Positions 24,115 to 36,119 of a DNA stretch of 64,000 nt are shown piece after piece. How positions within the stretch are numbered: position 1 is the first letter of the stretch; each line of letters begins with the position of its first letter. A program made the position numbers and the translations under genes. This DNA is from Centrapalus pauciflorus (taxonomy: Eukaryota > Streptophyta > Magnoliopsida > Asterales > Asteraceae): NCBI GenBank assembly GCA_020465985.1, contig JAANYP010002881.1, positions 2,312,632 to 2,376,631 of the forward strand, given 5' to 3'. The notes beneath the pieces were generated by a model that was not told the origin of the DNA, made no database searches, and was given only the letters and a program-made list of their open reading frames with translations.

Positions 24115-24245
24115 GCATGATTTGCTTGTAAGCGTGGTTGTGCTATTTGGTTTTTGGAATTTTTAATCAACATAGTATTGAATCTACTGTTGCAGGAGTT
24201 GCGACATCTTGATCCTCTTCAACTTTCTTCACGTGCTGTTGCACC
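24115..24245 (+). repeat. 131 bp direct duplication, copy 2
   Basis: The second copy starts 386 bp downstream of the first and ends in a stop codon shortly after the shared segment. The duplication lies just before the YTH remnant, so it may have copied an old CPSF30 intron/exon border. That is inference. Confidence 0.9.
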
Positions 24246-24399
24246 CTAAATGAGCCTATGATTCTATGGAACATGTTTATTTTGAGATTTTCCATCCCCG
24301 GTTCATGACATTTTTCAGGTGTGCTGGAAACCCAGTTGTGTGTCACATAAGTGGATTGATTATCTTACAAGTCTCTTGTTATAAACAATGTTCCCAAAC

Positions 24400-24550
24400 A
24401 AATTGTGCCAAAAAGATGTTGATGGTAATTGTTTTTGTGATTTTCCATGGGCTGTCGCAAGGTGACATCTAGAATTGGTGGCTGTGAAGGCAACTCGAAA
24501 TATGCTCATGGGATGGCAGAATGATGGACAAAGTGAGTGTTAAATGCTTG
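24400..24550 (+). pseudogene. Broken YTH-domain remnant of CPSF30 long form
   Basis: Readable pieces in order are DNVI-like sequence near 24,420, a damaged HFQGCAR-equivalent near 24,445-24,462, SRIGG at about 24,467-24,481, then GNSKYAHG, followed by sequence equivalent to the FSVKWLK region near 24,525-24,545. Single-base insertions and losses and stops at several points break the frame. These peptides correspond, from memory, to the YTH domain of plant CPSF30-L, here about 4.4 kb downstream of the zinc-finger exons on the same strand. This part cannot encode a working m6A reader. Confidence 0.7.
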
Positions 24551-24750
24551 AAGGTATTTTCCATTTTTCCTATGCTTACTTTCAAGAAAATTATGACCTT
24601 TTTGTTGTGTGCTGTTTGCAGTGTCCTAAACATATCCACCTTAGGATGATAATTACATGCCTAAGGTTATTTAGGCACTTTGATTATTTAGGAATGTGTT
24701 AATTACATGCCTAAGGTTAAGTTTCCATCGATGTTTCAATTTGTAACTAA

Positions 24751-25067
24751 TGGTGTGTTTGGTATGAAGAAATTGAGAGGATGAAATTATATTGGTTTTC
24801 AAGTTTTTTCTTATCATAGGATGATATGATCTATTCTCAATGGAATCATGGAGAATTGATTTTTTTAATGTAAATGTCATTTTTTTTGTTTCCTCATTAA
24901 AATGGAGAATCAGAAACATGGAAAAGGAATTATTGAGATTTCATTATTTTATCTTCGTTTGATATGTCAATCTTAATTTATGTATCATTATCAATTTATC
25001 ATTTGTCGATAAAACTTAAAAATCAAAACAAATTCATTCTCTTAATTTCTTTATACCAAACACACCC
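24751..25067. mobile_element. Tourist-like MITE, 317 bp
   Basis: Inverted ends GGTGTGTTTGGTATGAAGAA (left) and the near-identical reverse complement at the right. TAA flanks both sides (24,748-24,750 and 25,068-25,070). Non-coding. Related short elements occur at 41,190, 43,813 and 57,885. Confidence 0.75.
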
Positions 25068-25070
25068 TAA

Positions 25071-26717
25071 TCGTTGAACTGAGCATTTCAAAAAAATTAA
25101 GGGACCATTTTGCTTTTCTCAACTTGCGTTGATCTATTGACTTGTGTTAAGTTATGCTTTTCTCAAATTGTTGGAATCTGAAAACCTTTGAAATTCACAA
25201 GATTGAACACTTGGAATGTGCCTTCTTAGAAACATCTCGAGAAATGAAAAGATTGAATTGACAAATAATGAATTGTGATTTCATGGAAGTAACCAAAAGA
25301 TAGACGAAATTAAGGCCCATTTCATCACTTTCAAAAAGGACAACTTGATGATTTAACTTGAACACAGCCATCAGAGTAAAGAAGCAAAAGATGGTAGGAT
25401 AAACCAGGGCTAGATCAGAGCTAAATAATCTTGAATTTTAACCGGAAAAGTTCATCTATATAAGATATTACTTTGTTTTTGCTTCTAATTGCTCCATCTT
25501 TCTTTGATTTGTATGCCGACATACCAGGGTGCGGATAAGGAGGAAGAGCTGACAACGAAAGCTCTGAATACCCTGACTCGTAAAGTGAAGCAAGCATAGC
25601 TAGATGTTACTAGAAGAGTGATGGGCGTATGATTAAACACGTGAAAATTCCAAAAATGTATTACTTGCACAGAAATATATGAAATTTATATGGGATCAAA
25701 AGACATAATCTATCTATAAGGACAATATTCGGAAAAACCCAACAAACTATCTTTTTTGAGCGAATAAGTTCTTGAACAAGTGTTTTGAATAATTAAATCC
25801 ATGAACTTTATCATTAAAAAAACGATTAAGTCCCTTAACTTTGGTTTGGTTGCTGCAAAATGAATCAGTAATTAAAATCAAACATTGCAGGATCAATGTG
25901 ATTATGTACCAGGTGGTTTTTAACATCAGTTAAATTTAACAAGTTAAATTATACGTGAAATGAAATTAATAAATGCATTAGAATAAAATAAAATTGACAA
26001 CATCTTTTAACTCAAAACATTAGTTAGGTTCCGCCATAGCCCATAGGGAGTACGAACAGAAACTCAAAACATCGGTGTTAAGTACCTACAAAACTTAATT
26101 AATTAATTACGTGACGATGTTATATACTAACAATTAATAACATGAGTGTTATTTAACTCAAAACATTAATTAATTACATTTTACCATTATCATTTGTGAT
26201 CACATACATTTCAAACAATTCATCGTAAAATTATTTATATTTGTTTTGGATTTGCGACAGATTTGTCTGTCACAAAAGGTCCTGATTGTAGTAATGTATA
26301 TGATGTATTTGGTTTATTAATTATATAACTTATTTATAATTGTTTCGGTTCAAAACTACTAATTAATATATAAAATTAAAAGTCAAGTTATTGGTTACTT
26401 AATATGACTTGATTTTAGTTCTTTATGATATTAGGTTGAATAATATGCAAAAGAAAGGAGTGTCCATTCAATTCTTTTCTTTAATTAGAATGATAGGTTG
26501 GCCAACTAATGAGAAAATGGATTATATAGCTACTTATGTCTATCAAAATACATTTTGATGATATATTGTTGCAAAATAAGGCTGCAGCTGGGCTTGACAT
26601 TTATGTTATCCACGATTTAAAGATTTTTCATTGTTAATTTATGTTTCTTACAATGATCAGCAAGACTCCCCTTAATTAATCAACTCAAAATTAAATCCGG
26701 CCTGCCTCGATCCGTCC
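25071..26717. other. Intergenic upstream of the terpene synthase
   Basis: AT-rich sequence with no recognised gene. A stretch near 25,735-26,060 resembles degenerate dispersed repeat sequence but I could not bound it. Confidence 0.5.
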
Positions 26718-26725
26718 TATAAATA
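26718..26725 (+). promoter_or_regulatory. TATA box of the terpene synthase gene
   Basis: TATAAATA lies 75 bp before the start codon, in a locally GC-richer context and at a distance that leaves a 5' UTR of roughly 40-50 nt. Confidence 0.6.
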
Positions 26726-26799
26726 ACATCCATCCTTCCGGTAATCCAAGCAACCCGGCCTCACTGAAAAAAGCCAGTACGTGGTTTGATCTGATTGTT

Positions 26800-28815
26800 A
26801 TGTCCACGAAAGAGCCGATTCGCCCTTTAGCCAACTTCCCTCCTTCGATATGGGGAGATCGCTTCCTCAACTTCTCTCTAGACAAATCTGTAAAAAGAAA
26901 AATTCTATCTTTACTATATATAACCCAAAATATATGTGCATATATATCTTACGTGTATATATATATACTTGAACATATATATATAATGGTTGTTTTAATT
27001 TCTTGTATACATATAGGAATTGGAAGCATATGCCAAAGCCATGGAGGAGCCAAAAGAACAAGTAAAAAGATTGATAACTAAGCCAACCATTGATTCGAAC
27101 GAGAAGCTATGGTTGATTAATCATGTGTACCGTCTTGGTTTAACATATATTTTCACAGAAGAGATTGATGGTCAGCTTGACAAACTTTTCAAGGAGCTTA
27201 ACTTGCAAGATTATGACGATTTTGATCTTTACACCACCTCCATTAACTTCCAAGTTTTCCGGCAACTTGGTTATAAATTGACTTGTGGTAATTAATTAAG
27301 CCATTGAAACTGATCTTTTAAAGCTAGAATGTTAATATAGAATATATCAATTATCTGAATAATTTGTGGGATTTATACTCTCATAACATGATACAGATGT
27401 GTTTTATAAGTTCAAGGACGACAGGTTGGGTACGTTTAAAGAAGATGTTACTGGTGATGTGAAGGGTTTGTTAGGGTTTTATGAATCCACACAGTTGAGG
27501 ATCAGAGGAGAAGATATCCTAGACAAAGCGCATGCATTTACTGAAACTCGACTTAAGAGTTTAGTAAAAACTCTCGAAGGTAATCTTGCACGACAAGTGG
27601 AACACGCAGTGATGAGACCCTTTCATCTCGGCATGCCGATGGTGGAAGCAAGGCTATATTTCTCCAACTATGAAGAAGAATTTTCATCATATGACTCCCT
27701 CTGTAAGCTAGCAAAGGCGCACTTTAACTACTTGCAACTGTTACAAAAGGAAGAACTCCGCATTCTTTCAAAGTGAGTTACAATTGTTAACTGGATGGTT
27801 AATATATATGTATATTAGTAAGTACGTAGTAAAAATATTGACCAATCCAATTAACTATCCAAATTAAACATTGATTATGAAAGTGTAATGGAATTATATA
27901 TACTTTTTAAAGGTGGTGGAAGGACATGGATTTCCAAAGGATAACTCCTTATGCAAGAGATAGAATAGCGGAGCTGTACGTATGGATATTAGCCTTATTC
28001 TTGGAACCTTATTACTCCGAATCTCGAATCATCACCACAAAAGTCATACACCTTCTGTTGACACTAGATGACACTTTCGATGCCTTTGCTACGATTGAGG
28101 AGCTTCGACTTCTAACCCATGCAATAAATAGGTACCTTAATTACTATATATACATACCACCTTCAATTCAGAAATTAAATTATCTGCAGTACGTACGTAT
28201 ATGATTGAATTAATGTGTATTGGATATGATGGATGTTGTCTTTCATTACATATATATGTATATAGGTGGGATATAACTGCTGTGGAGCAACTTCCGGAAT
28301 ATATGAAACCGTTTTACAAAGTCATCCTAAGCGAATATGCAAAACTCGAGAAAGAATATGGCAAGGCCGAAGGAAAACCAAACACTGTTAAGGCATCCAA
28401 AGAAGCGGTAAATTAATTTGTTGTGTATACATACAATACATGATTTGATTTGATAGTTGTTTTAGTTGATTAATTAAAATTGGTTTGCATTAATGTACGC
28501 GTGGGTGTACGTACGTACGTACGTGTAGTTTCAACAAGTAGCTAGAGCGTACCTTGAAGAAGCGGAGTGGAGAAAGAGCGAGGAGATGCCATCGTTTGAA
28601 GAATACATGAAGATTGGATTAGTTACAGCTACACATGATGTGCTTTCAAAATCTGCTTTAGTGGGTATGGGTGACATTGTTACTCACCAGGCTTTGGCTT
28701 GGTATCAATCCCATCCCAAAGTTCTCCAAGCTTCCGAGCTTATTTCAAGGCTCCACGACGATGTTATGACTTTCCAGGTCCTTGATCAATTCTATTCTTT
28801 TTACTTAAATCTGAT

Positions 28816-28849
<34 letters not shown>

Positions 28850-29223
28850 TGATCAGCTCGATCATAATATTCGATCGATCTAAGAAATAATTAATGCGCC
28901 AAATGTACGTACTTGTGAAATGAATGAAGTTTGAGCGTGAAAGGGATAAAACGGCAACGGGTGTAGAAGCGTATGCCAAGAGTTTTGGGGTGGATGAAAG
29001 CGTAGCGATCGATGAGCTGAAGAAAATGGTTGAAAACGCATGGAAAGATATAAACGAGGCTTGTCTGAAGCCAAGAGAAGCGTTAAAGGATGTGCTTGCT
29101 CCGATCGTTAATCTTGCACATATGATAGATGTGGCATACAAGTTCAACGATGGGTTTACATTTCAGGAAACAACCTTTAAAGACTATATTACTCTCTTGT
29201 TCATTCATTCTCTACCCATGTGA
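26800..29223 (+). CDS. TPS-a sesquiterpene synthase, germacrene A synthase-like
   Basis: Seven exons: 26,800-26,889; 27,017-27,287; 27,397-27,772; 27,913-28,131; 28,266-28,407; 28,529-28,777; 28,930-29,223. All joints are GT/AG and in frame, giving 546 residues. Seven exons is the standard count for TPS-a genes. There is no plastid transit peptide and the N terminus carries the RPx8W motif (RPLANFPPSIW), so a cytosolic enzyme using farnesyl diphosphate is expected. Metal-binding motifs are intact: RDR at residues 261-263, DDTFD at 298-302 and DDVMTFQFE (NSE/DTE type) at 443-451, the last split by intron 6. Overall it resembles, from memory, germacrene A synthases of Asteraceae, which feed sesquiterpene lactones. 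The exact product cannot be read from sequence. No disruption is seen. Confidence 0.92.
28820..28848. repeat. (TA)n in terpene synthase intron 6
   Basis: About 14 TA units inside the last intron. A GTAC tetramer run of about four and a half units also lies in intron 5 near 28,507-28,525. Confidence 0.9.
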
Positions 29224-29865
29224 TGCATCGTAAATCAATCATCAATATGTACGTTAATTTCTTATTGTCGATCCTTAATAATTAGGGGGAAATTAAAAAA
29301 TAAAAAGGATCGATCGAACTCTCCATCCACATATATAATGAATAATGAATAATGATATCAGCCATGGGTGTATACATACATATGTCGATTACATTATCTA
29401 CCTAGCTAGCTACTTGTTATTAATAATAATTGTTGTTTAGTGTCTTACTAATTAATATAAATATGTTGTTTTTCTACCAACTTGTTATTGTTGTTTAGTG
29501 TCTTACAATTTACTATGTACGTTGTTAGCTTAATTATACAATATGTTTATATTTAATTATATTTGCTCAATTATTTCAATCCAACATGTGTCAATTCGCG
29601 CGTTCTAGTCATATGAATTGCAAAAGAGAAAAGAAAAAAACGAGTTTAATATAATTTTTAATTCGTATGACTAGAAAATAGTAACACATAAAGTATTGTT
29701 GGATTGATCGAGATAATTGAACTACTAAATATAAACAGATTTTATAAGCTGACAACATACATAGTAATTTCTTAACAAGTTAATATATCGGGCGACCATG
29801 CATGTAAACATATATGTGTGTATTTTTCATTATGAATTAAAATTTTAAAATCTAAACATTATAAT
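29224..29865. other. Terpene synthase 3' flank
   Basis: AT-rich, non-coding. The gene's 3' UTR probably occupies the first few hundred bases. Nothing else is recognised. Confidence 0.5.
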
Positions 29866-29867
29866 TA

Positions 29868-30508
29868 GGCATGTCAAGAAAACTCATGCCTGACGGGGAA
29901 CCCGTAACTCGACTCCGATTTGACCGGGAAATCCCCGAGTTGACCGGAGATGGGGACGGGGACGGGGACGGGGAATCCCCGATTTAAATTAACGGGGATG
30001 GGAGACACTTTAATCCCCGACCCCGAACCCGAAACCGACTCCGATTATGTTTTATGTTTTAATATAGATTATTATATATTTAACTTTACAATATAAATTA
30101 TTCATTACATTTTATATAATATATTAAATATTCTTGTATATGACTTTTCTATAGTTTAAAATACTATTGATTTTTTCATTTTAGTGTTTTTATGAATCTT
30201 TTGCAAACATTTCTTTTTTTTAGTTTCATTATAATTTATAAATTATATATGTAAGTAACTCAAATATGTTTGAACTGATTTGTTTTAAAGTTTATTTACA
30301 TAAATTTTTCTACTAATTACAATTTATAGTTTAAACTTGATAATCTTTTTAAGAATTGTAAAAAACCCGATTCCCCGACGGGGATCCCCGATTGGGACGG
30401 GGATGGAGATAGAAACTCATTCCCCGACGGGGATGGGGAAGAGGATTAAGAAGCGGGGATGGGGATGGGAACTGAGATTCCCGCCTCGTCCCGCCCCATT
30501 GTCATGTC
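29868..30508. mobile_element. MITE with G-rich ends, 641 bp
   Basis: Inverted ends G(G/A)CATG(T/A)CAA, flanked by TA on each side. The outer 130 bp at each end are rich in 'ggggat', 'gacgggg' and 'ccccga' words, while the centre is very AT-rich. A related word set recurs in the centre of the foldback element near 33,195-33,320. No coding potential. The superfamily is uncertain; TA flanks suggest Tc1/mariner type. Confidence 0.55.
29952..29973 (+). other. Potential G-quadruplex tract
   Basis: Four perfect GGGG runs separated by the dinucleotide AC, that is (GGGGAC)3 followed by GGGG. Short loops and four-G runs are near ideal for a stable quadruplex. Confidence 0.7.
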
Positions 30509-30682
30509 TAATTATAATCTGAAATTTGAAATATAATCACCATGTTTAAAATGATCTAAACATGTATGTTTGATGGTTTAAAAAAAAAGGAAGATTTTCA
30601 TATATATCCTTATAAACTTTATATATTACGCATATATCTTGCAAAATTCCTTGTTACATATATATCATTCTAAATATTTAAA

Positions 30683-30717
<35 letters not shown>
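30683..30717. repeat. (CT)n/(CA)n compound microsatellite
   Basis: About nine CT units followed by about eight CA units, inside the copy of the dispersed repeat shared with 0.4-0.75 kb. Confidence 0.9.
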
Positions 30718-31125
<408 letters not shown>

Positions 31126-31789
31126 ATATGAAATTTTTTCTTATTTGAATGCTAAAAAGCTTGTTAATTTGATAGAGTTCGGCCAAACATAGCACAAAAG
31201 TTAATGTAAAAACTAAAATGAAGTTGGGGGTTTTTAAGTAATTACGAATGAATGAATCAATCGTCATGTGAGGAATTGAAAATACATAATTTAATTTATT
31301 GCGTATATGTTTTCCCCTTTTCGGATACATGAATACCTGATGGCTGCTAATATAATTAATGGAACTTGGACAATACTTTTATTAATCAGTCAAATCCATC
31401 ATCACCTATTATTATTAATTAATTTGAGCCAAAATTGTTTGTAAAACCAATCAACTATGGATCTTTAGGCTGTGAAAATAAGTTCTGAAATTCTCATTTG
31501 AAGCAAAAGGGGTAGTTTAAAAGTAATAATGAGTTATTTTGCCGTTCAAAAAAACTATGGATCTTTGTTTATTGTCATTAATTCAATACTAAAATACATA
31601 AATGAATCTTGTGGTATAATAAAACTTATGCTTTTGATCCCTAAACCTTTTAACTTACATAGATAGTCTTTAAATACGATATTGCGCAATGTTTTGATCC
31701 TTCAAATTGACGTCCATCAACTTAAGTCGTAAACCTCCCATTAACTTCAGGGGCATTTTTGTTCTTTTGACACGAGAGACCGTTTGCAT

Positions 31790-32145
31790 AACTTTTCAAG
31801 AAGGTTATATTTTTTCATTGTATTTTTAATGGTCAGTCATTTCTTCTATTTGCGAAAACCAAAATCAAAATGTGTTTTAGTTTTTCGTTTGAAAAAAATT
31901 AAAAATTCAAATGATTCTCAATTTTTTCGAATGCAAAAACAACAAAACATTCTGATTTTTATTTTTTTTTTTTTTCAAATGACAAATTGTAAGACCCATT
32001 ATGTTTTTCAATTTTTACGAACGGAAAAGACGAAGAACCTTTACAGTTTTTAATTTAGTTGATTGAAAAGTACAAAAAACCATCATGATTTTCAATTTGA
32101 CCATCGAAAAATAAACAATGAACATTTCGACCATATAATAATTAT
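31790..32145. repeat. Diverged A/T-rich minisatellite related to 16.97-17.44 kb
   Basis: Recurring words such as 'gattttcaattt', 'cgaacggaaaagacgaagaac' (split by changes) and 'gaaaaaaattaaaaattca' repeat about every 40-50 bp. The word content matches the second half of the minisatellite at 17 kb. The open frame here is a by-product. Confidence 0.45.
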
Positions 32146-32161
32146 AAATAAATAAATTTAA

Positions 32162-34269
32162 GAGTAAATTACAAAAATGGTCCTTGTGGTTTGTCTAAAA
32201 TTATGGAAACGGTCCCTCAACTTTAAAAGTTGCATAAATGGTCCCTAACTTAACGGTTTACTTTCAATTTTGGTCCCTCGTCCGTTAAGCAACCGTTAAA
32301 CTTTTTAAAATGACATTTTTACCCTTTTGAGTTTGGTCCCTGATGTTTGCAATTAATTACGCATATGGTCCTTGATGGTAATGTATTAACTTTTATTTTA
32401 TTATTAATTTTTCTTTATTATTTCATTACATTTTTAATAACATTATTAACTTTTTAACTTATTATAGTAATAAATTTTTATTAATATTAAGTACATAAAT
32501 CGTTTGATTTTTAGTATATATTAATCAATTTTTATTAAATTTAAGTATACAAATATTTATATTCATATGTGTATTTTATATATTACGAATAATTTTTAAT
32601 TGTAAAGAATGATTTGTTATTCTAATAATTATTATTTTTTATGTTGTTGTTTGAAATTCGATTTCATCACAAATTAATGTTAAATGTAAAATATCAACGT
32701 GTTTCGTATTAAAATTTTGTAAGATTTGTACTTGGATATCGATTTTATTGATTTTGGGTATTTTCTTTTTACTATTGTTTGTTAGTATTTTGATTATTTT
32801 CCAAATGATTTGTGTATTTATTGTTTTGATCTTGTTATGTTTTGGACCATTGATGTTAAGATTTATGGGTTTTCTATTAAGTACGTAATGACACGTCGTT
32901 CTATATTAATTAAGATCAAATCGGATTTTTTGGTTTTTGAAACAAAAGAACCGTTCAGTTTTTTCATGTTTGGTTTTCAGATTTTCAGATTTGGATTATC
33001 AGTTTAATTTTGATTTTTTACATGCTCGCTCTTTGGGCTTAATTTTGGGCTTAAATCCTAGGGTTGCGTTTAGTTAATGAAAATTAGTCTTTTTTCAATT
33101 TCAGTTTTCAAGTTACATTTAAAAAAAAAAGACAAGTATTTCTATAAAAAGTGAAAACTTGTTTAGATGATAAAGCTTTAGTTTTAAGAATAATAAGATG
33201 AGTGACGGGTAACTACTTTTCAAAACCCGTCCCCATCTCCGACGGGTAATTACTTTGCATCCCCATCCCCGTCCCCGACAGGTAATGGGGATTCCCGCCG
33301 GGTATTCAGGGATGTTTACCCGCTTAATTTTAAGTTATATATTTTATAATCAATGTTTATGAAATAGAAAAACTGGACATAAAATATTATATTTATGTAT
33401 TTAATTAATATAACATTAGATTAATAACTCGACACAAAAAAATATTAATTGATTGATCACCTAATAAAATTTGTTATAACGGTTCTTTTGTTTCAAAAAC
33501 CAAAAAATTCAGTTTGATCTTAATTAATATAGAATGACGTTTCATTACGTACTCCAAAGAAAACACGTAAATCTTAACATCAAGGGCCCAAAATATAACA
33601 AGATCAAACCAATACACAAATCATTTGGAAAATAATCAAAATACTTTCAAAATATAGAAAAAAAAAAAACTCATATTTTCTTACGAATATACCCAAAATC
33701 ATTAAAATCAATATCCAAGTACAAATCTTACAAAATTTTAATACGAAACACGTTGATATTTTACATTTAACATTAATTTGTGATGAAATCAAATTTCAAA
33801 CAACAACCACAACAATATAAATAAAATTTATTATTAGAATAACAAATCAATCTTTACAATTAAAAATTATTCGTAATATATAAAATACACATATAATAAA
33901 AATTGATTAATATATACTAAAAATCAAACGATTTATGTACTTAATATTAATAAAAATTTATTACTATAATAAGTTAAAAAGTTAATAATGTTATTAAAAA
34001 TGTAATGAAATAATAAAGAAAAATTAATAAGAAAATAAAAGTTAATAAATTACCATCAAGGACCATATGCGTAATTAATTGTAAACATCAGGGACCAAAC
34101 TCAAAAGGGTAAAAATGTCATTTTAAAAAGTTTAACGATTGCTTAACGGACGAGGGACCAAAATTGAAAGTAAACCGTTAAGTTAGGGACCATTTATGCA
34201 ACTTTGAAAGTTGAGGGACCGTTTTCATAATTTTGGACAAACCATAGGGACCATTTTTGTAATTTACTC
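32162..34269. mobile_element. MULE-type foldback element, 2108 bp
   Basis: Both ends read GAGTAAATTACAAAAATGG on their own strands. A perfect 9-bp duplication TAAATTTAA flanks the element at 32,153-32,161 and 34,270-34,278, the Mutator-class hallmark. The arms are long inverted repeats of nearly 800 bp each (about 32,162-32,955 and 33,479-34,269). The ~520 bp loop holds a further insertion-like piece with 'gacgggtaa' words. Open frames at 32,810-33,007 and 33,604-33,792 are mirror images in the two arms, not genes. No transposase is present, so it is non-autonomous. Confidence 0.85.
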
Positions 34270-34794
34270 TAAATTTAATGAAATATAAAAATTTCAATAA
34301 TACGAACAATGTCTAATTATTACTAACAAATTAGTAAATAAGAAAAATAAACCATAAAATTTCATATTTTGATAATTAAATGGCAATAAACAAACCCAAA
34401 AAATATAGTTTGCAAAAATTTTAACAAAGAAAACAAAATGAAAAAGAAAAATCGAGTAAGAAAATAAAAAGTTTTCTGTAATTACGAAAATGGTCCCTGA
34501 GGACAAATTGACAAATACCTCTGAATTTAACGGGGCTGACAGCTCAAGTTGATAGACGTCAATATGAAGGACCAATATGTTATAAAATTTTGTTTTTTTT
34601 TAGACTATTCATGTAATTTAAAAGTTTTAGAAGCCAAAACAAAAGGCTGACATATACAACAACAGGGACCATTTATGTAACTTACGTACTCCTAAGATAA
34701 AGGTAATTAATTATCTTTTGAATTTGTTAATTGAGGAGGGCGGGAATCATTGTTATTTAAGGATAACTAACTAACTATTTTTATAATATATTAA

Positions 34795-35527
34795 TTAGAT
34801 TATTGGTCCATGTAAATATGTAATACATGTGGCATATGTAAGAAATATTTTTAAATATTATAAAAAATAATAAAGTAATAATATATTGATATTAACTTAC
34901 ATAAATAAATAAATAAAATTAAGTTTAAAAAATTTGTTGTTCTTATTATAAAAAATATATATTGAAGATATGAACATATTATATCACAATAAAAACTAAA
35001 TCAATTTTATAATGTTTTTACATTTATATTTGAAAACAATATTAACAATATTATTAGAAAGTATTACTTTTATGAAAAAAATTTATGATGCATAACTTAA
35101 AATCATGCTTTTATATATACGAATTTTTTTGATTCAGTTGATTATGAATGAAAATTTAAATCAATTGCGATTGTTAACATAATTTTAAAGTAAATATTAA
35201 TGTACAAAGTTTAAGAATGAAAATGGATTTTAATAGTGATACATTTAATATACAATTATACATTTAACATTTAGTTTAAATTTAGAAAAAGTAAAAAACT
35301 ATAAATCAGTTAGATCATTTTAGATAAAATATTTTAGGTAAAATTAGTAAGTATTTAAAATTATTTAATCATATAAGTTTTCATTTATATATTTTAAATT
35401 TTATAAAATAAATTAGATGAGTTAATTGAAAGAGTTAAATTAAGAAAAATGGGCGGGAAATGAAATCTTGAAGAGTCGTGAGAGCGTCACGTGTCAGTAG
35501 TTATTTTGCTTTAGTAATATGTATAGA
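34795..35527 (-). mobile_element. Probable non-autonomous Helitron
   Basis: On the minus strand it starts TCTATACATATTACTAAAGC at 35,527, inside a short GATA run. It ends with a hairpin around atgtattacat and CTAA near 34,795, before a T. The body shares the cacgtgtca word seen near the 5' end of other copies. The 3' end is less certain than in the other copies. Confidence 0.45.
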
Positions 35528-36119
35528 TAGATAGATAGATAGATTTCATTTTAGAGAACCAATTAACTCATTTTTATTGGGATTAAAGGTGATTACATTA
35601 TACATGACATTTTCTTTATGCACCATACTCTAATTTCTCATACACTATACCCTATAATTTTTGACCTATAATTTGACTAAATTGTTGTTTATGATTGAGT
35701 GTATGGTTTCTCTTTTTCATTAAAAGTGATGTAGGTTAATTGATCTAAATATTAATTGTTGTAGAGTATGGTAATATAGAACAAGTTTAAAGAGAAGATG
35801 TGATATAATTATAGGGTGAGTCATTGATGTCTGCGCACGTTGCAGCGATACATCCAGATAATACAAAAAGAGATAGCTAGCTTGCGGTTGCGGGTCATTC
35901 AAGTATCTTATTTTTTTTTTTTTTTTTTTCCAATATATGGAATCTTCGATTCTTTCTTTCTTAACCATCTTTTTCAAACTATTATATCAAACATGCCCTT
36001 AATTATAAGTACTAATTCTCTCTTTCTAACTCTAATTACTTAACAATTAAACTTATTTAAACTTAACCCTGCCTTCCATCGATCTGATCGATCGATCACT
36101 AAGCTCGGGCGGCCCATAT
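35528..36119 (+). promoter_or_regulatory. Upstream region of the VQ gene
   Basis: AT-rich with a 19-base T run near 35,911-35,929. Nearer the gene is a GATC-rich stretch (about 36,078-36,098). No TATA box is clear enough to name. Confidence 0.3.

Larger units (their letters stand above)
20015..24389 (+). other. CPSF30 3' decay zone, no intact exon found
   Basis: Immediately after the short-form stop, out-of-frame remnants of the linker before the YTH domain are readable to about 20,115. The rest shows no recognisable exon. It contains a CT microsatellite at 21,183-21,238 and one copy of a 131 bp direct duplication. A small minus-strand frame at 22,327-22,590 is not recognised. Confidence 0.5.

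Noticed and set aside
32810..33792. Two small frames in the foldback arms
   Set aside because: They lie in mirrored positions of the inverted arms and have no transposase motifs.
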